Positions 35,901-50,900 are shown, numbered from the stretch's first letter. The stretch: 64,000 nucleotides of DNA from Hemicentrotus pulcherrimus (GCA_003118195.1 BEXV01000010.1:456114-520113); one strand, 5' to 3'. Notes: generated from the sequence alone by a model not told the origin. Made by a program: numbers and translations.

Positions 35901-38900
35901 TCGTGGTGTAAATTTCAAATAATATAAAATTGCTCAATTGGAATTTATTCACTGGAGGACAGGATTTTAAGTACCGGAAGACTTTATACCTCAGACACAC
36001 AACAAGACCGATTCCTAACAGACTCGAAACAAACCAATTATTGCCTTGTCATGGTTATAAAAGTGCTTCCCATTTTTTTCCTCTTCTTTTTTTGTGTTTC
36101 TAACTTTTGTCTAAAAAAAAATTCAAGCACAATCAGGCCATGACTGCTAACCCATAAAAAGACAGGCTTCATTTTAAGTCTTTAGTAAAAATCTATCCTG
36201 ATGAGATTATGAGAATAAAATCACTAATGGTGTAGATTTCAAATATAAAATTGTTTAATTGGAGTTTATTCACTGGAAATTTATACATCAGTCACAGACA
36301 AGACTGATTCCAAACAGACTCTAAATAAACCAATTCTTGGCTACTGAGGAAGCTAGGACAATGTAATGTTTAAGTTTGGTCTGTGTTGGTCTCAATTATG
36401 GTGTGACTGAGGTTTGAGAACAAGAATCATTCAAAGACCTTTAACCAGCTAGCCCACTAAACTCCTCAATTTCACCCTTGACCTTTGCACTCGAAAAGAC
36501 CCATTATTACATTCTTCGGCTCAATTTCCAAATTCAAGTCCCCCTCTGAAGGATCGAAATGATTATTGCATTATGACAGATATATGCAAGATACTCTCAA
36601 GCTTCTTCATCCTCAGGATTCTGAACCTCCACTGTCGAGGTCGTGACCTTACGACCTCTTGATTGACAGGTCATAGTCAGAACAGTGGTGTTGAGTGTAC
36701 AGGGCAGGTAATATTACTGGCTAGGGAGATTCATGAACAGGAGGAGAGCATTAAATGTTGTCGGGGAGCAAGCTGGAGAGTTATGATTTTTCTTATTTCT
36801 GTTAAGTTTTCACAATTCTAATGATGAGAGATTTGTATTTAAAGATGTCATGGACGGACACCACACAAGAATCAGGGGGTGGGACTACTGAAAGATTGAA
36901 TGCAATTAGAGTTTGAATGCTTTGACAGCACCAACACACACAATACAGGTCACAATCACTTCTTTGAATTTCTCTTTGAAAATGGCCCTACGTGTATATT
37001 CCTATCAGGGTTAGTTAATCTAGTCATCATATTTTCTCTTCAAATTATTGATATCACTCAGAATATGCATTCCTTTTGTACCTTATATGATGGTTATTTA
37101 AGATTTCCAATGGGTATTTTTTGACAGGGGAGGGGGTATATAAACTGAGATTGACTATCATATTATATCTTGATTCCAAATCATAAACTCCTTGTTTAAA
37201 AAGAAAATAATCAGGTTTGTCATATGGGGCTGGAGAAAAGGGTAAATTGAATAGCCCAAACACAGTTTTAACACATCCGATGATACTCAAGAGGCTGCTA
37301 ATATGGCCACACCTTCCCAGCTTGGTTACTCATTCAAAAAGCCAATCCCCCCTGAATGCCACACCCTAATGTGCAGCCTTTACCAAATATAGTTCAGTTT
37401 TAGCCTCTCCTGGTTGCCCCCTGTTTCAGACATACATACCAAATCTCCTAGGCTTTACTCAGGCTCAATAGTTGAATCAGAATGATTAATATATTAGTGT
37501 AATCATTTTAATCATACTTATGTGCTAGACTTCTGACTTTATGACTTTATCTCCCTTTATTATTCATTTATGATTTTTTCTTCTTCCATTTTTTTCCATT
37601 GCTCCCCTCTGTCTGTATGTCTCTGTCTGTATGTCTCTGTCTCTTTCTCTCCTATAATGCTCATCTCTCTATATGTAATTCACTTCTGTGTTGTAAACCC
37701 ATGCTAATTGCCTTTTCTTCCTGTTGTTTCCCTTCCTACATTTCTTCTTTTTCTTCTGCATCCTCTTCTTGAGTATCTTCTTTTTTTGTCACCAACTATC
37801 AATTTTTTCCCTTTCACTCGTCATTCAGACAATGTAAATCGCAATCCCCCACAATACTCTACAAGAACTTGCGTGACAAAGGCTTCCACACATTTTCCTG
37901 CGACGCTTTCAGACAGGAAACGGTTAAATTTGTCTCTTGTCTTTTTTTCTTGGTATTGACTGCATATGGATGCCAACTCAGGCAGATATAGAGACAAATG
38001 GCCTCATACATGTACGTGACTTGATTGTTTCTCAATAATCAGGAAGAGTGAGAGAAAAAAAATGCAAGATCATTCAAATAATGGCAGGGGAGGTTAAGGC
38101 AAATGAAACATGTGAAAATCCCAAACAGACTGCTGAGAGCCAAAAAGGGTGTTGGTTCATATCATTTTGTAGTGTTATTGCCCTTCTGGCATTCAACAGA
38201 TTACATTGGAAGTGGGAATGGGGGTCTGATGAGAATGAGAGGTCCAGCGAGGGAGGGGGTGGGGGGGGGGGNNNNNNNNNNNNNNNNNNNNNNNNNNNNN
38301 NNNNNNNNNNNNNNNNNNNNNNNNNNNNNNNNNNNNNNNNNNNNNNNNNNNNNNNNNNNNNNNNNNNNNNNNNNNNNNNNNNNNNNNNNNNNNNNNNNNN
38401 NNNNNNNNNNNNNNNNNNNNNNNNNNNNNNNNNNNNNNNNNNNNNNNNNNNNNNNNNNNNNNNNNNNNNNNNNNNNNNNNNNNNNNNNNNNNNNNNNNNN
38501 NNNNNNNNNNNNNNNNNNNNNNNNNNNNNNNNNNNNNNNNNNNNNNNNNNNNNNNNNNNNNNNNNNNNNNNNNNNNNNNNNNNNNNNNNNNNNNNNNNNN
38601 NNNNNNNNNNNNNNNNNNNNNNNNNNNNNNNNNNNNNNNNNNNNNNNNNNNNNNNNNNNNNNNNNNNNNNNNNNNNNNNNNNNNNNNNNNNNNNNNNNNN
38701 NNNNNNNNNNNNNNNNNNNNNNNNNNNNNNNNNNNNNNNNNNNNNNNNNNNNNNNNNNNNNNNNNNNNNNNNNNNNNNNNNNNNNNNNNNNNNNNNNNNN
38801 NNNNNNNNNNNNNNNGGGGGAGGGGGGTTGCACAATGACATGATTAGCTCCAGGGATTACCAATGACTCTGACTTGAACTTCCAAAGGTTTGCCCTCAAG

Positions 38901-41900
38901 GAGCAACAGTGTTCTTGAGGATTGGTTCTTTGCTCTTTGCTACAGAGAGTGGCCCCTTTCCTTTGCATGCACTTGTTCAACAAAATGCTTTTGAAAAGGG
39001 AACTATTCGAAGGAATGGCTGGTGAAGGGTTGATGAAGAAATGGTGCAGAGATGGAGGAGAGATCAGGAGGAGAAGAAAAAAATATGGGAGGTATAGGAA
39101 GAGAGAAAGAAAGAAAAATGCCAGATATGTTGACAGAAAGAGAAAGCGATAGAGAGAAAAGAAGGCAGAGAAAAAGGTAATAGCACAAGTTATAGAGATG
39201 GAGAAAGAGAGAGATAGAAAGAGAGAGATAGAAAGAGAGAGACAGAAAAAGAGAAAGGGAGAGAAAGAGACAGGAAGAGATTGAGAGAAGGGAGAGGGGC
39301 GGGGAATACAAGGAGTCAGAGAAAATGTATGAAAACATACATGCATTAATGAAGTAAATTTTAAACAAATGTTGGAGTCCTTACCTTGCGAGAGGGGGTT
39401 GTAGTCCATACCACTCCTGGCTGAACCATCCTTGGTGAAGACACGTACGATAGAGGTCTGGGAGGAGTCTCCCATGCGGATGACAGTGATGGATACCGTG
39501 GCGACAGAGTCTAGGTCGGTGGGCTCATCAACGCTGAACTTGGTCTCAGGGAACTTGATGATTGGAGCTGTGTGGATTTGAATGAGAAATAGAACGAGAA
39601 AGAGGATGACAAAATTGTGCTATATGGAGAACATCTTCCAAAACCATAAAGGACTCATCTAAAGGACAGTATCAAATCACCCTTTATTGTTCCTCTTCCT
39701 CTTTGAATAAGATTTCAACTAATGTGAATTGCAATTAATGCAAACCGTTGAATACAAATGTGTTCCTAAACTAATTGAATAAACAATAGTGTTGACTGTC
39801 AATTTGACATTACCCAAACCTTAATAGTGGAAATTCTAAAGTCAAATATGGTGCCGAGTATCTTCTGTCACTCAGAATACTAAAATGCTTTGACATTCTT
39901 TAAAGGAGTCACACCAAGAAGCAAAAGTGTTTTGAATTGATGCAAAATTCATATCATTGCGAAGGGAAAGCCTTGCTGATCAATTACAACAAATTTCCTC
40001 TTCAAAAAATGTTTTGGGCCCGCAGAAATCAACTTTCAAAAATGTTAGTTTTGAGATCCAGATTTACTGCCTATTCGTATTTTTTCGTATTTTGTCGTAG
40101 TTCTTCGTGTGACGTCACACCCTGGACACGGCTGTTAAAAAAAGGCTGCTAGCTTCCGCTTGGTCTGCAGCTAGACGCACTAAGCGGAAGCTAGCAGCCG
40201 GTACCGAGCTGTTTGTCCAGGGTGTGACCTCACTATTCAGAGCTCGCTACGCTCGTTTGTTTGGCTTACGTTCGGGGGCGCTTGGGGGTTTAAGAAGGGT
40301 CTTGAAAAATGGCATTTTACGCCTCTCCACGATATCTATATGATTTCTCAGCAAATTATTCGTGTTTTTCAAGAGAAAATCTTTCCATCCATATGTAATT
40401 TGTTCTAATTATCAGTTTTTAGTAAATTTTCTTTGTGTAGCTCCTTTAAGGCTGGCTGATAGTGCTCCTTCGTCCAAATAGTGAGGTGACAAAAAAGATC
40501 TTTCAACATAGGCATTAAAAAACAAGATCGACTAAGTTCTTCAAACAATAGTTCAGTCCAGCAGTGAATCTTTCTGAGTTTACTTACCATCTCCAACATC
40601 GTGCACAGTGATGACGGTTACGTTCTGTTCGCCTATGACAGCAGGAACGCCTGAAGCGGTACGCGGGGATCCGAGGACAAGACGGAAAGATTCATCAGGC
40701 TCATAGACATTGTCGCCCATCAGCAGGACGGAGCAGGTCTTGGTCCTTTCACCTGAAAATGAGAGAGAATGAAAGAGTTAATGACAATCAAATGTACTTG
40801 GTATCTGTGTCATGAGCGCTATAGTGTGATACTGTCGGACAATATAAATGATGGCTATGCAATAGCTTTCCATGTCATGTACACACAATACTAAATGCAT
40901 GTCCAAGGGGTTGATAAAGCTTGTTTCCATTTCAAAATAATACAATTAAGATATGGTCACCAAACTTACAATCCCCTCCTAATCCTAAGCTTCTGCATTT
41001 TCAAAGATAATCAATGTTTGTAATGTTTACGTCAATCCCTGCACTTCCTTATGAAATCTTCATATGAAGAAAAATTGAGCTACTTTTTGGAAAATGGAAT
41101 GAAGGTCTTATCTCAATCTAGATCTCCAGACTAGTGCCTCTCTTGAAGAAATGTCTTGACTGTTTTACTTTGATTTTATATTCAGGCCCAGCCAGTTTGA
41201 TCTTATGTCAGGATTTGAACCCTGAACCTTCCTACTCACCAGGCAAGAAGGTGATATGGGAAGCCTCGGTGTTGGGTCTCTCATCGTAGTCCATCATGAC
41301 CTGAGCGGATCCTTGACGGGTGTAGCAACGGACAGAGCTCTCGATGGACAGATCTCCAGTACGGACAATCTCGGCGGTGACTGTGATGTCGTTCTCGTTG
41401 ACTTCGTAAGTTGGGTGTCTGAATTCAACCTTGGGCACTGAAAATAGATAGAAAAATAAAGCATGGGGTTAAATTAAAAATACTCTTAAATGTATAAATT
41501 CTATACTGTGAGGATAAATATTAAGAAACTTCACTGAACTGAGGACAGGATTCATTGGGCCACAGATCAATACTTGAATTAAAAAATTCTTAATCTTAAC
41601 CCTTAAAACCCTCCATCTCATCTTAAGTCCCTTTGTTCACCCCTCTATTGCCTTATATGTACCCCTTCTTTTACCCCAGTTCCACTTCAAAACAGAAACT
41701 AACTGAATTAGTTACACCTGCAATGAAGGAAATCCGGCATTTCAAAAAAAGTATGTGACATTCTAACTGCACTGCTACTATACAGTCTACACATATTCCC
41801 CTTAATGCATTGTGAGGTATACAATTGTGTCACGAAAGACAGTTTAAGTCAAGATCGTGATCCATCTTCTGTTGAAATCTTAGTCTAAACCTCAAGACGA

Positions 41901-44900
41901 TATGATTGGTGTCAAACATTTGTTTTCAATAAAAGTACTAGTTGGCTGCGGAGGTAGAAGTGACTGCAGCATGTTTTTGACGGATATTTGGAGCTGTTTC
42001 AAATACTCCACCAATTTTTCTCGAGTCTTGTTTGTCCCCCTCCCACTCGAAATTCTAGGTGGTAGGGGTTAATTTTTTGCATGAACTCTCTGTCTCTGAG
42101 GGTCGATTTCGAGGTAGTGATTACACCACAAGAGATAGCGTGTGGGCTTCAGGTACTGTTAGAGTAAGGAATTGAGATAAAGATGAGCTATCGGATTCTC
42201 TTTTCCATATTGGTTTTCACATAGCTGGGATGCCTTCGAAATTCTTTGAAGATATCATCTGTATGTTCACGTCAACAAGTGGTAACATCAAAGTCCTGAA
42301 TCATCACATGAGTTACTTTCTACGCTGTGCCCCCCCCCCCTCCCTTCCCCTCCAAATTCAATAGACCAACATCTGGTGCAACATACAATTCTTATTTCAA
42401 GCCTCCTGTTTAATACATTACTGAAGACAAAATGCCTGTTCTTGCTTCATCCTTGAAGCAATCATCACAAGATTCAAGACAAATTTGTCATTCTTGATGT
42501 TTGGCCATTTATAACACCTGCCCTTCCTGATGTGTGGAATTAAATAATCCAATTCAGAGGATATTAGGAGGTAGAAAGGGGAGGATAGGGCAGATGCCAG
42601 TGGTGAACTAATTTGTACCAGTTTGACAATTTCTGGCAGGTATTCAAATGTTTGCAATCAAGCTTTCAAACCTATTAAGAATTGGAATGTTTTGATCCAG
42701 GAGCATGCGGGATTATCTTGGCTCTACAGGTAATTCTTACTCAAGAAGTGGGACAACTAGCTTGAACTAACCAACTGTCAGGATATGGTTTGGAAAACCT
42801 CTGCCACCTTCTTCTTTCATTTAATCCACGACTTGCACCATTTTACTCTTCCCCATCCCATCATCACTGCACCATTCCACCTATCCTAAACCCTATCTCA
42901 GTTACCCCATCATGAAATCATAGTCAAAGATGTTGTTTTGATGGAAGATTTGGGTTCCACTTGCCATCATCTTTCAATTTCCCAAAGTATACCAATCAAA
43001 TCACTTGCACGTTTTGCCCCTTCCTCGATCGATCGATCCAACCCCCCAATCCTCTCCCAGCTCAGTTCCCTCATACTCGACTTACAATCAGAGATGGTGT
43101 CATTGATGGTGATGACGGTCTTGGATGGTAGTCCAAGGACGCCGTTCATGGGCATGTTGAGGACAAGCTCAAAGGTCTCTGGCCCTTCAAGGCGTGGCTG
43201 ACCGCGGTCATCGATGATGTAGACCTTGACAGTCTGCTGGTTGACGCCAGGAGCGAAGTCCAGGTTGCGACTGATTCCAGCATAGTCTTCACCAGCTGAA
43301 AGTAAAAAGAGGTTATGGAAGGAGAATTAGTTAGTCATTCAAACCAACGAACCGATGAGTTTAATAATTTATTGATTCATTTATTAAATATACGAAGATA
43401 AAAGATAAGTACATATGAAAAAGACAAGTGTGAATACTAATCTGATATGAAAAACAAAAAAAAATAATAATAATAATATGATTAACGAGGACATAACATT
43501 CACAAAACTGAACAAAAACCATTATGAACATTTACTTTACAAAATGCTTAAAAGAAAAAAGTTTTTTAAAAGGGCAAGAAAACATGAAGTTTTGTGTTGA
43601 ATAGTTTCAAGAAACTAACAATCATTGTTCTGACAGAAATGACGTGCTTATATTTTGTCATCCTCAGAAAGGAAAGATAACATAAGAACACATAGAGGCA
43701 TGCATGTTCCTCTGAAAACACATGGAAATTAAATGACAGAGCATCAGCTGTGGAACATTTGTTTCCAATCAGTTCATGTTCCAAGTACCTTTTCAATAAA
43801 ACTTTTTGACAAGCCAACGAGAGGATACAACACAGACAAGATATACTGAAAGCCACGAGGCATTAGCTTGAGTAAAATGATATGAATTCAACATTCTTAT
43901 GGCTCTTTAATAGCAGATGATGCATACAAGATTTAAAGATAAAGTTGGTCATATAAGTAATTGTCTACAAAATGAAGCAAACTATTTACAATGAGCCTGT
44001 TTAATTTTAATGCAGAATCAATCCAGTGCTACTATGAACAGTGAAGTAACCAAGAACATATGAAAAGATACCCCCCCCCCATGTCATATAAAACATTCCT
44101 TTTTTAAAATGCATCTAACAACCAGTTTCAATTTTTCTTTGTTACATCTAACCAGAATGTTTCTAATTGATTTTTCTATGATTTTTCTTTAACAGCACTG
44201 GATTAGTTCAACGTTACCTTTAAAAAAAGTACATAGTAAATGATGAGTGTAATAATGGATAGTGACAAAACAAAAACAAATTAAATGAAAATTGCATCAT
44301 GGCAACAAGTAAGAATTAGTCTGTTTGGGGCCAGAAGAGCATTAAGTGTGTTTTAAACTACATAAAATAAAACCCTTATAACCCTGACCAGACAAAATAG
44401 TACCTTTAACCATTGAGAAAAAGTCAACTAGGGGTGAAAACAACAGGTGTTGATAAATCCCAATGACACACTCCTGGTATGTTGTCATAAAATATGATTT
44501 TCTTGGATTATGCATCAGGATGAAGGAATAGAAGCGTCTGCCAGACATGTTTCATTAATTAACGATGCATTACTCATGCAACCTCAAGTATTTTAGCGCA
44601 GTTACATTGATACAATGTCACAAGACCAGGGGCTTGTTTCATTACGAAAAAATGAAGACAATGTCAGACACAGTTTTACCACAAATTTGCGACCAATCAA
44701 ATGTTATGATTTTGTTGGCTTATATCAATTATGGAATTTGGTAGTAATAATGTAACTTATGAAATGGGGTCCAGATGTGCGCAACCACATCATGACACAA
44801 TATCATCAGACATAAACTGATGTTTTCCAGGGCATGTTTTTCCCCCTAATCTTTGGAGTTATCTAATCATTGGAAAATTTCCTTGAGTCAAACATCTTGA

Positions 44901-47900
44901 TAGTGAATTTGAGATGGCAAAATGAGCTGCAATTGATATACCATTACTTTTGTATAACATCTAAAAAAAATCAAATGCCTCAATAGAAACTCAACAGAAC
45001 AACATTAAAATTTCCAAGACTATACTGAATGCAAGATTTATACTCTACTAATACTCTTTATAACTCTAAATACAACCACAACAAAAAATAAGCAAAGGTA
45101 ACCATATTAATAGCTGAAAATATAGCATCACATCAATGTAAACAAAAGATAACAAACCAAACAATAACATTTGATTGTCAATAATCATAGTTTACCAATA
45201 TTCTTTCCATGAAGCAGGATAAAAGAAAAAATATCAGAAAATCACATTACAATACTAGTTGGAAAGGGGGATAGTTACTCAGAATATGAAGATATTCAAA
45301 GAGGAGGGGGCCCCTTTTCTCAAGACGCTAGCAAGTGTCTAAACTGTCAGGTGCTATCGGGGTGTTTGAGATATTGTTTTATTACGACTGCTGGCAAGGG
45401 ATAACTGGATAAAGGAAATGCTGCTCTCAGTCATGAAGATAATTTGATATGAAGTGAGCAGAAAATAAAAGTCATCCTGACGTCTTGAAGGTGATATTCT
45501 CATTCTTTATTAAAAAATTTGTACTAAAAAATGGGTCTGTATTGCTCCTACAGATTATCACAATCTAAGATAGTTCCAATTTTTAGCTTAATAAAAAAAA
45601 TATATAGTTATGATCTTTCATAAACTTAATTCTCCAGTGTAACTTTAGTATTCAGCTTTGAGAATATATATACATTTTTAAAAAATACTTTTTATAGTAC
45701 AAAGTACAAAGAATTTGTATTGATTTTTCAAATTTTGCACACAACTTGCCAAATTCCCCTTGCCACCTAATCACCAACTAGCCTTGGAATTGAAATAAGG
45801 GGTAAAGCCATTTTAGCATTTTGCCTTGATCATACTGTGTCTATTTTGAAATAAAATTGAAAATTGAAGGAAATGGTGCTTTGGACTTCTCTCTTTGATG
45901 GCATAATGTGATGAGAATCCCTTCAATTCAAGACAGGAAATCACTTCTAGATCAGCCCAGATTTGAAGTGATCTCCTAGCCAAGATCTCTCGAGCCAAAA
46001 AGATTTCGTCTTCATCATCAGAGTTTGTGCTCCTGTTATTACCCCTAGACAGTACCGAAGCTAACAAGCACCCCAAAAAAATGTTTTAGGAGTTTCTATC
46101 GAAAGGGTCTCAAGCTTTAGCAAGTGGTGTACTGTAGTAAATGGGAAAGCACAGCCCCCTTTTTTCGATCTTGCCACTTAAAGTTACTTAATGAAAGACG
46201 GCCATTCTTAAATCCACAAAGTTTCTGGTCCAACAGTTTTCAAAAAGTGAAAGAAACTCCTGGATGAGGGAGACAAGCAAAGGTCAAAGGGAAAATTTTG
46301 TGAAGGGTTCTAATAGATGGGGAGGGGATGCTTCTTTCCAGGGAGGGGGAAATCCTGGTGCTTATGTTTAAAAACCCTGGATATTAACACTAAGCCAGGA
46401 GTGTAAGCTTTTCAGATAAAAGGCCTCAACACTTTGTTCCTCAAACCTGAACAACTATGATACATCCCCGTCATAAATGATACCATTATAAAGCATTCAT
46501 AATCTTTTATTTTTTTAATTTTGGTGAGGAGATGGAATGAATACTTACCAATGGCAGAGACGGGGTTGGAGGCGCGGGATCGGACGGTGATGGAGGCCAT
46601 CTTGGACACATCGGTACCAGTCCTGAAGACTGTGACCTCGATGTATGGGGTGTTCTCGTCAACCTTGTACTCGGGCTCGCCAAAGTAGAATGATGGAACT
46701 ACGGAATAGAGAGACAAAAAGATCATTTTATTAAGAATTTGTCTACAAATGAAGATTGAATATAACTTTTTTCCCATTATAATAAGTATCATACCAAACT
46801 ATTAATATATATATATATTTCTGTTAATCATGAAAATGAATTTGCAATATTTTTAACATACATACAAAAGCTAAATATGTTTGAAAACATGCACTGAGTG
46901 GACAGTATGGTGCAAAGGGACATAAGATTTGCAGACATTTTGTACCATTCTAAAAAAATATCAGTGTTCTTCACATGTCTTTTCCAGATTGCGCCCTCTT
47001 TAGATGATTCTATGCACAGTTTGTGTATTCCTTTTTCTGTATCTATTATTTCTTCATCTTTGTTGGAATCACATAAATTTTTTAGCTGAACTGTTGGTGA
47101 CTTTCGTTCCTGAAGGCCATCTTTTTGTGTCTTTTTATGCAAGCATCTCTTTCCAGTTCCTCCAAGAGAGGAATGCTATGCACCACTGAAGCGCTCCATT
47201 CATTGAAATGCATTCTTAAGTATCTCATCGGATTCAACTTTTCTTCTTATATCACTCTTAAAGATTCAGTGACCGGATGCTGACCCCTTCCTCTGAGATT
47301 TTGTCATTGAAAGGGCAACATGCAAAAAGCAAATATGGGACGAAGGCTTCCAAAAAGCACATCGAAGTAAACATGGCAGTTTTGAAGATTCAAAATTCAA
47401 AATACAAGTGCATAGTTGCTCATCTAACTGTAAGCGATCCCAAATTTGCATGCTTTGTACATCGTTACATTTCATCACTTGGGAATTTGATTGATAGAAC
47501 AACACAAAAGAAGATATGATCTTATGTCAACAGTGTCATTATAAGAGTAATGGGCCCACTGCTGCTTATCTAGCTGTGATAGACTTTATTGTTCTGATTG
47601 TTTAATCTGTTACATATGATTTGATTTGATGCATTCAACTTCATGTACGCAATAAGGTGACAACAAATTGTTAAGGAGTGTGAATCAAACTGTAACTAAT
47701 TTAATGAAAAAGTTCAATGATATTTGAAGTTTTTTTTTTTTTTTTTATCAGCATCCTTATTTCATAAACTATTACAAACTTTGCAAGTGCGTCAAGGTAC
47801 ATGTAGTCTGATATATAAATCCTACTTTCTAAATTGTATAAACAATATTTGTTCCAGTTTTTCACTTTGCATATGGCATACATCCATTCATCCAAGCATT

Positions 47901-50900
47901 TTCAGAAATTGAAGATATTCAGTTGTCATTTTAACATATTCATCTCAACAACTACAAAAAAAAGTTTAGATCCCTCAACAGCTAATCTCTATGGTATCAC
48001 ATAAATGCCCCCAAGATATTTCCAACAACCATCTCATTTCTGCATTTCCGTAAAATGGCTTCCCCCTGTGAAATACATAATTGAGCAAATATTGACACTT
48101 TGCTGTTGAGGGGTTGCTAATTTGCATCAACACAGATTTTCTCCTTACCCTTTTGTGTTGCTAATAAGTTTGGCCAGCACAAAATAGTACCTGAGGGACT
48201 ACTAATTATTATTATCCCCCTAGATATAAACAAATCCTGTGGGGGAAAGAAAGGAATAATTCTTGGTGGGGCTTCCTTTTTAATTTGAGTCAAAAGATTT
48301 TGCCAATCAGCTCCTTGGCTTTTTGTTGTACAGGGACGAAAGCTTCAGCTTAATTTGAGAAATTAACAAACCCTAAGTAAATAATTGGTAACAGTTGCAA
48401 TTTGAGAAGTATTCAGCTAGACAATGGGCCATTATTTAGTCTGCGGATCAGTTTCATTCTTCAAATTGGTACAGGGGGCCATTTTCAGCAGGGTTTAATT
48501 CCCTACAACCTCAATATAAATCATATCTGTTTTCACAACTTAATTTTGTTTGTCATCAAGAGAGTGCACCAGCCTGGGGTCTATAAAAATCATGGTTCAA
48601 GATAGACTTTAAATTGGGCGCAAGAATACATTTAAATTGTTAAAATGGACGAAGAACTGATACCATAATTGAATACTCAGGTGTTTGAGGGTGATTGGTT
48701 TCAGTTTGTTTACCAATATGTGAATGGATGTGTTCAACTCAGCTTAGGAGCAGTGATTAGCACCTGATTCAGCTATTAAGTTAATTAACCTAATTTTGAT
48801 TAAACTCATTTAGTAAAGTTCTAATTTCAGGATATTATCGTGAGTTCTGTTTCATCCCCTCCCCCTTTTTTTTCTCTCTCTCAAAAAAACCTATATCCAT
48901 AATTGGGTGAATTAAAAACTTGACCTCAGCAGGTAAAATGGAGGAATAGTCTCTTTACCAGAATGTATCAAATTTTTTCAATATTTCAGCACACTATGTG
49001 CAATGTTTTAGTCATATTGCTTCATGAATATTCATCATTTGCAATAGAGTATTTAATGAGTATATAAATACAATTATATGGTATAAATTATATGAAGTCA
49101 TGGTACATGATTTACTTTTTAAATAAATCAATTGATGTGCATTCCCCTCTCTCATTTTGGAATTGAGCATGTCTGCCAAGACTATTTGGTATAGGATGAG
49201 GGGAAGGGGAAGGGGAAAGGGAAGAGGGGGTGGAGAGGGGGGTATTGAGGAAACTGGTTTACTCTAAAGAAGTCTGAATTGGTTACAGAGTGTTTCCTGC
49301 TTATTCATGATTTGACCATCAATCGAGGGGCCCTCATCTGGGAACATGGGAGTGACTCAAGTCACCCACTTTAAGACTTTCTCATCTGAGATACCCCAAG
49401 AGATCTTTGAATAACCGAGGTATAAGATGCAGTTTTTCCTGATAGATGGCATGATATAGGTGTGTTTGTATTGATGTTTAAGTGAATAAGTTCCTTAATT
49501 TATCTCCAGTTAGTGCAAAACCTGTACAATAAGGCCAAGCAAAATTAAGTGTCTATACCAGGTGGTCTTTTTAAGCAGTTGTCTATAAAAACATGTGCAA
49601 TGATTTTTTTTTTTAAAGGGCCACTATATCAAAAAGGTGGTCATTAGGACATGTATTCCATTTGAAAGCCTGTTTATTTCATATGTTTGCTTTTGTACAA
49701 CTATGGGCTACAGAATGATTGGTCATTTCTGCTCTACCTGTCAAAGAGGAGACATTATTTAGTCTACCATAGAGATTTTGAGAAAATGATTGATGGAATT
49801 GGTTGGGTAGTTATTATTTCTTCAAATGTGTTTTCAAAATGCAATCCCACATGAATGATGTTATTTGTGCAAGCCATTATAAAACACTTTTATCACATAT
49901 TAAAGAGAATATAGACTCAATAGTATGTGATGGTTGTGTGGATGTCTATTATCATACTGGGGTAAATGCATGTATTGCAAGTTTATGCAGCATTGGGTTT
50001 TTGATAAAATATAATTGGTATACCAAGTGAAACAGGCCCACTCATGACCTTACCAAACGATATAGGCTTAATAAAAGCATAGAGGTGGTTTTTAAGAGCT
50101 AAAATCTGGATGGACATGTACTAAAATTCAGTACAAACATCTTATTTCACTTTTAAGAGCAGAGATGAATGTGCCTGTTTTGCTCTCTTCATGAGTTCCC
50201 GAACCCTGAGGGAAACATTATGTAGTTCTGGTCCCAATTAAATCTACATCATCCTAGTTTTAGGAGGACAATGTTCCCCGTTATTCCTGCGAAATGTTAA
50301 ACAGCTTGTCCACATCCCAGTCAGTAACCTAACCCCATTGGGGGCTGAGATATGGGGACCCTTTATTATCTGGAATTCTTTGATTTTCTTTCACCCCAAA
50401 ACCTAGAAAAGAAACCCCCACGTGTTTCCACCTTCTGATCAAAATTAAATCTTTATTAACATTTGAAAGACATGTATCATATCAGGTTACTAACATACCC
50501 GTCCATGTGCTGTGTATTTGTGTGCAATATTCAGGAGTTGAACTGGAGATGGACTCTTGACTATTATTACAATAATTAAAGAACTAATACGGAAAAACCT
50601 TTTCAGGTACATGTGCTAGATTTTATATTTGTAAAGGATGAATGAAACGCAAACTGTTTGAATTTGGTAAATGTCTTTTTTTATCATTTTAATAATGAAT
50701 GAGAAGGAAAATGATTTTCAGTTTTATGTTGAATGAATGTACAGTATTTGATATTTTTTCTGTTTTACAAATCAGTATAAACATAACACTCATCCATGTA
50801 TATTTTTTAGAATATGCTTGTCTTGAAAGAAAGCTCTACTTTACATCTGCTTGCCATGTTCCTTGCTTGTTTTGCAATTCAGAAAACTTCCGATTGATTT

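Larger units (their letters stand above)
32598..39384. other. 6.8 kb ECM3-like intron containing the assembly gap
   Basis: No exon recognised. It holds pyrimidine/C-rich tracts (32985-33045, 34360-34560, 37540-37830 with a repeated TGTCTCTGTCTGTA word at 37612-37645), a tandem duplication (35767-36338), the N gap and a purine tract (39035-39300). Confidence 0.6.

Noticed and set aside
38048..39475. Long open frames of 246-424 codons on both strands across the gap
   Set aside because: They are open only because N is not read as a stop and because the flanks are low-complexity purine/pyrimidine runs. Only 39385-39567 on the minus strand is a real exon.
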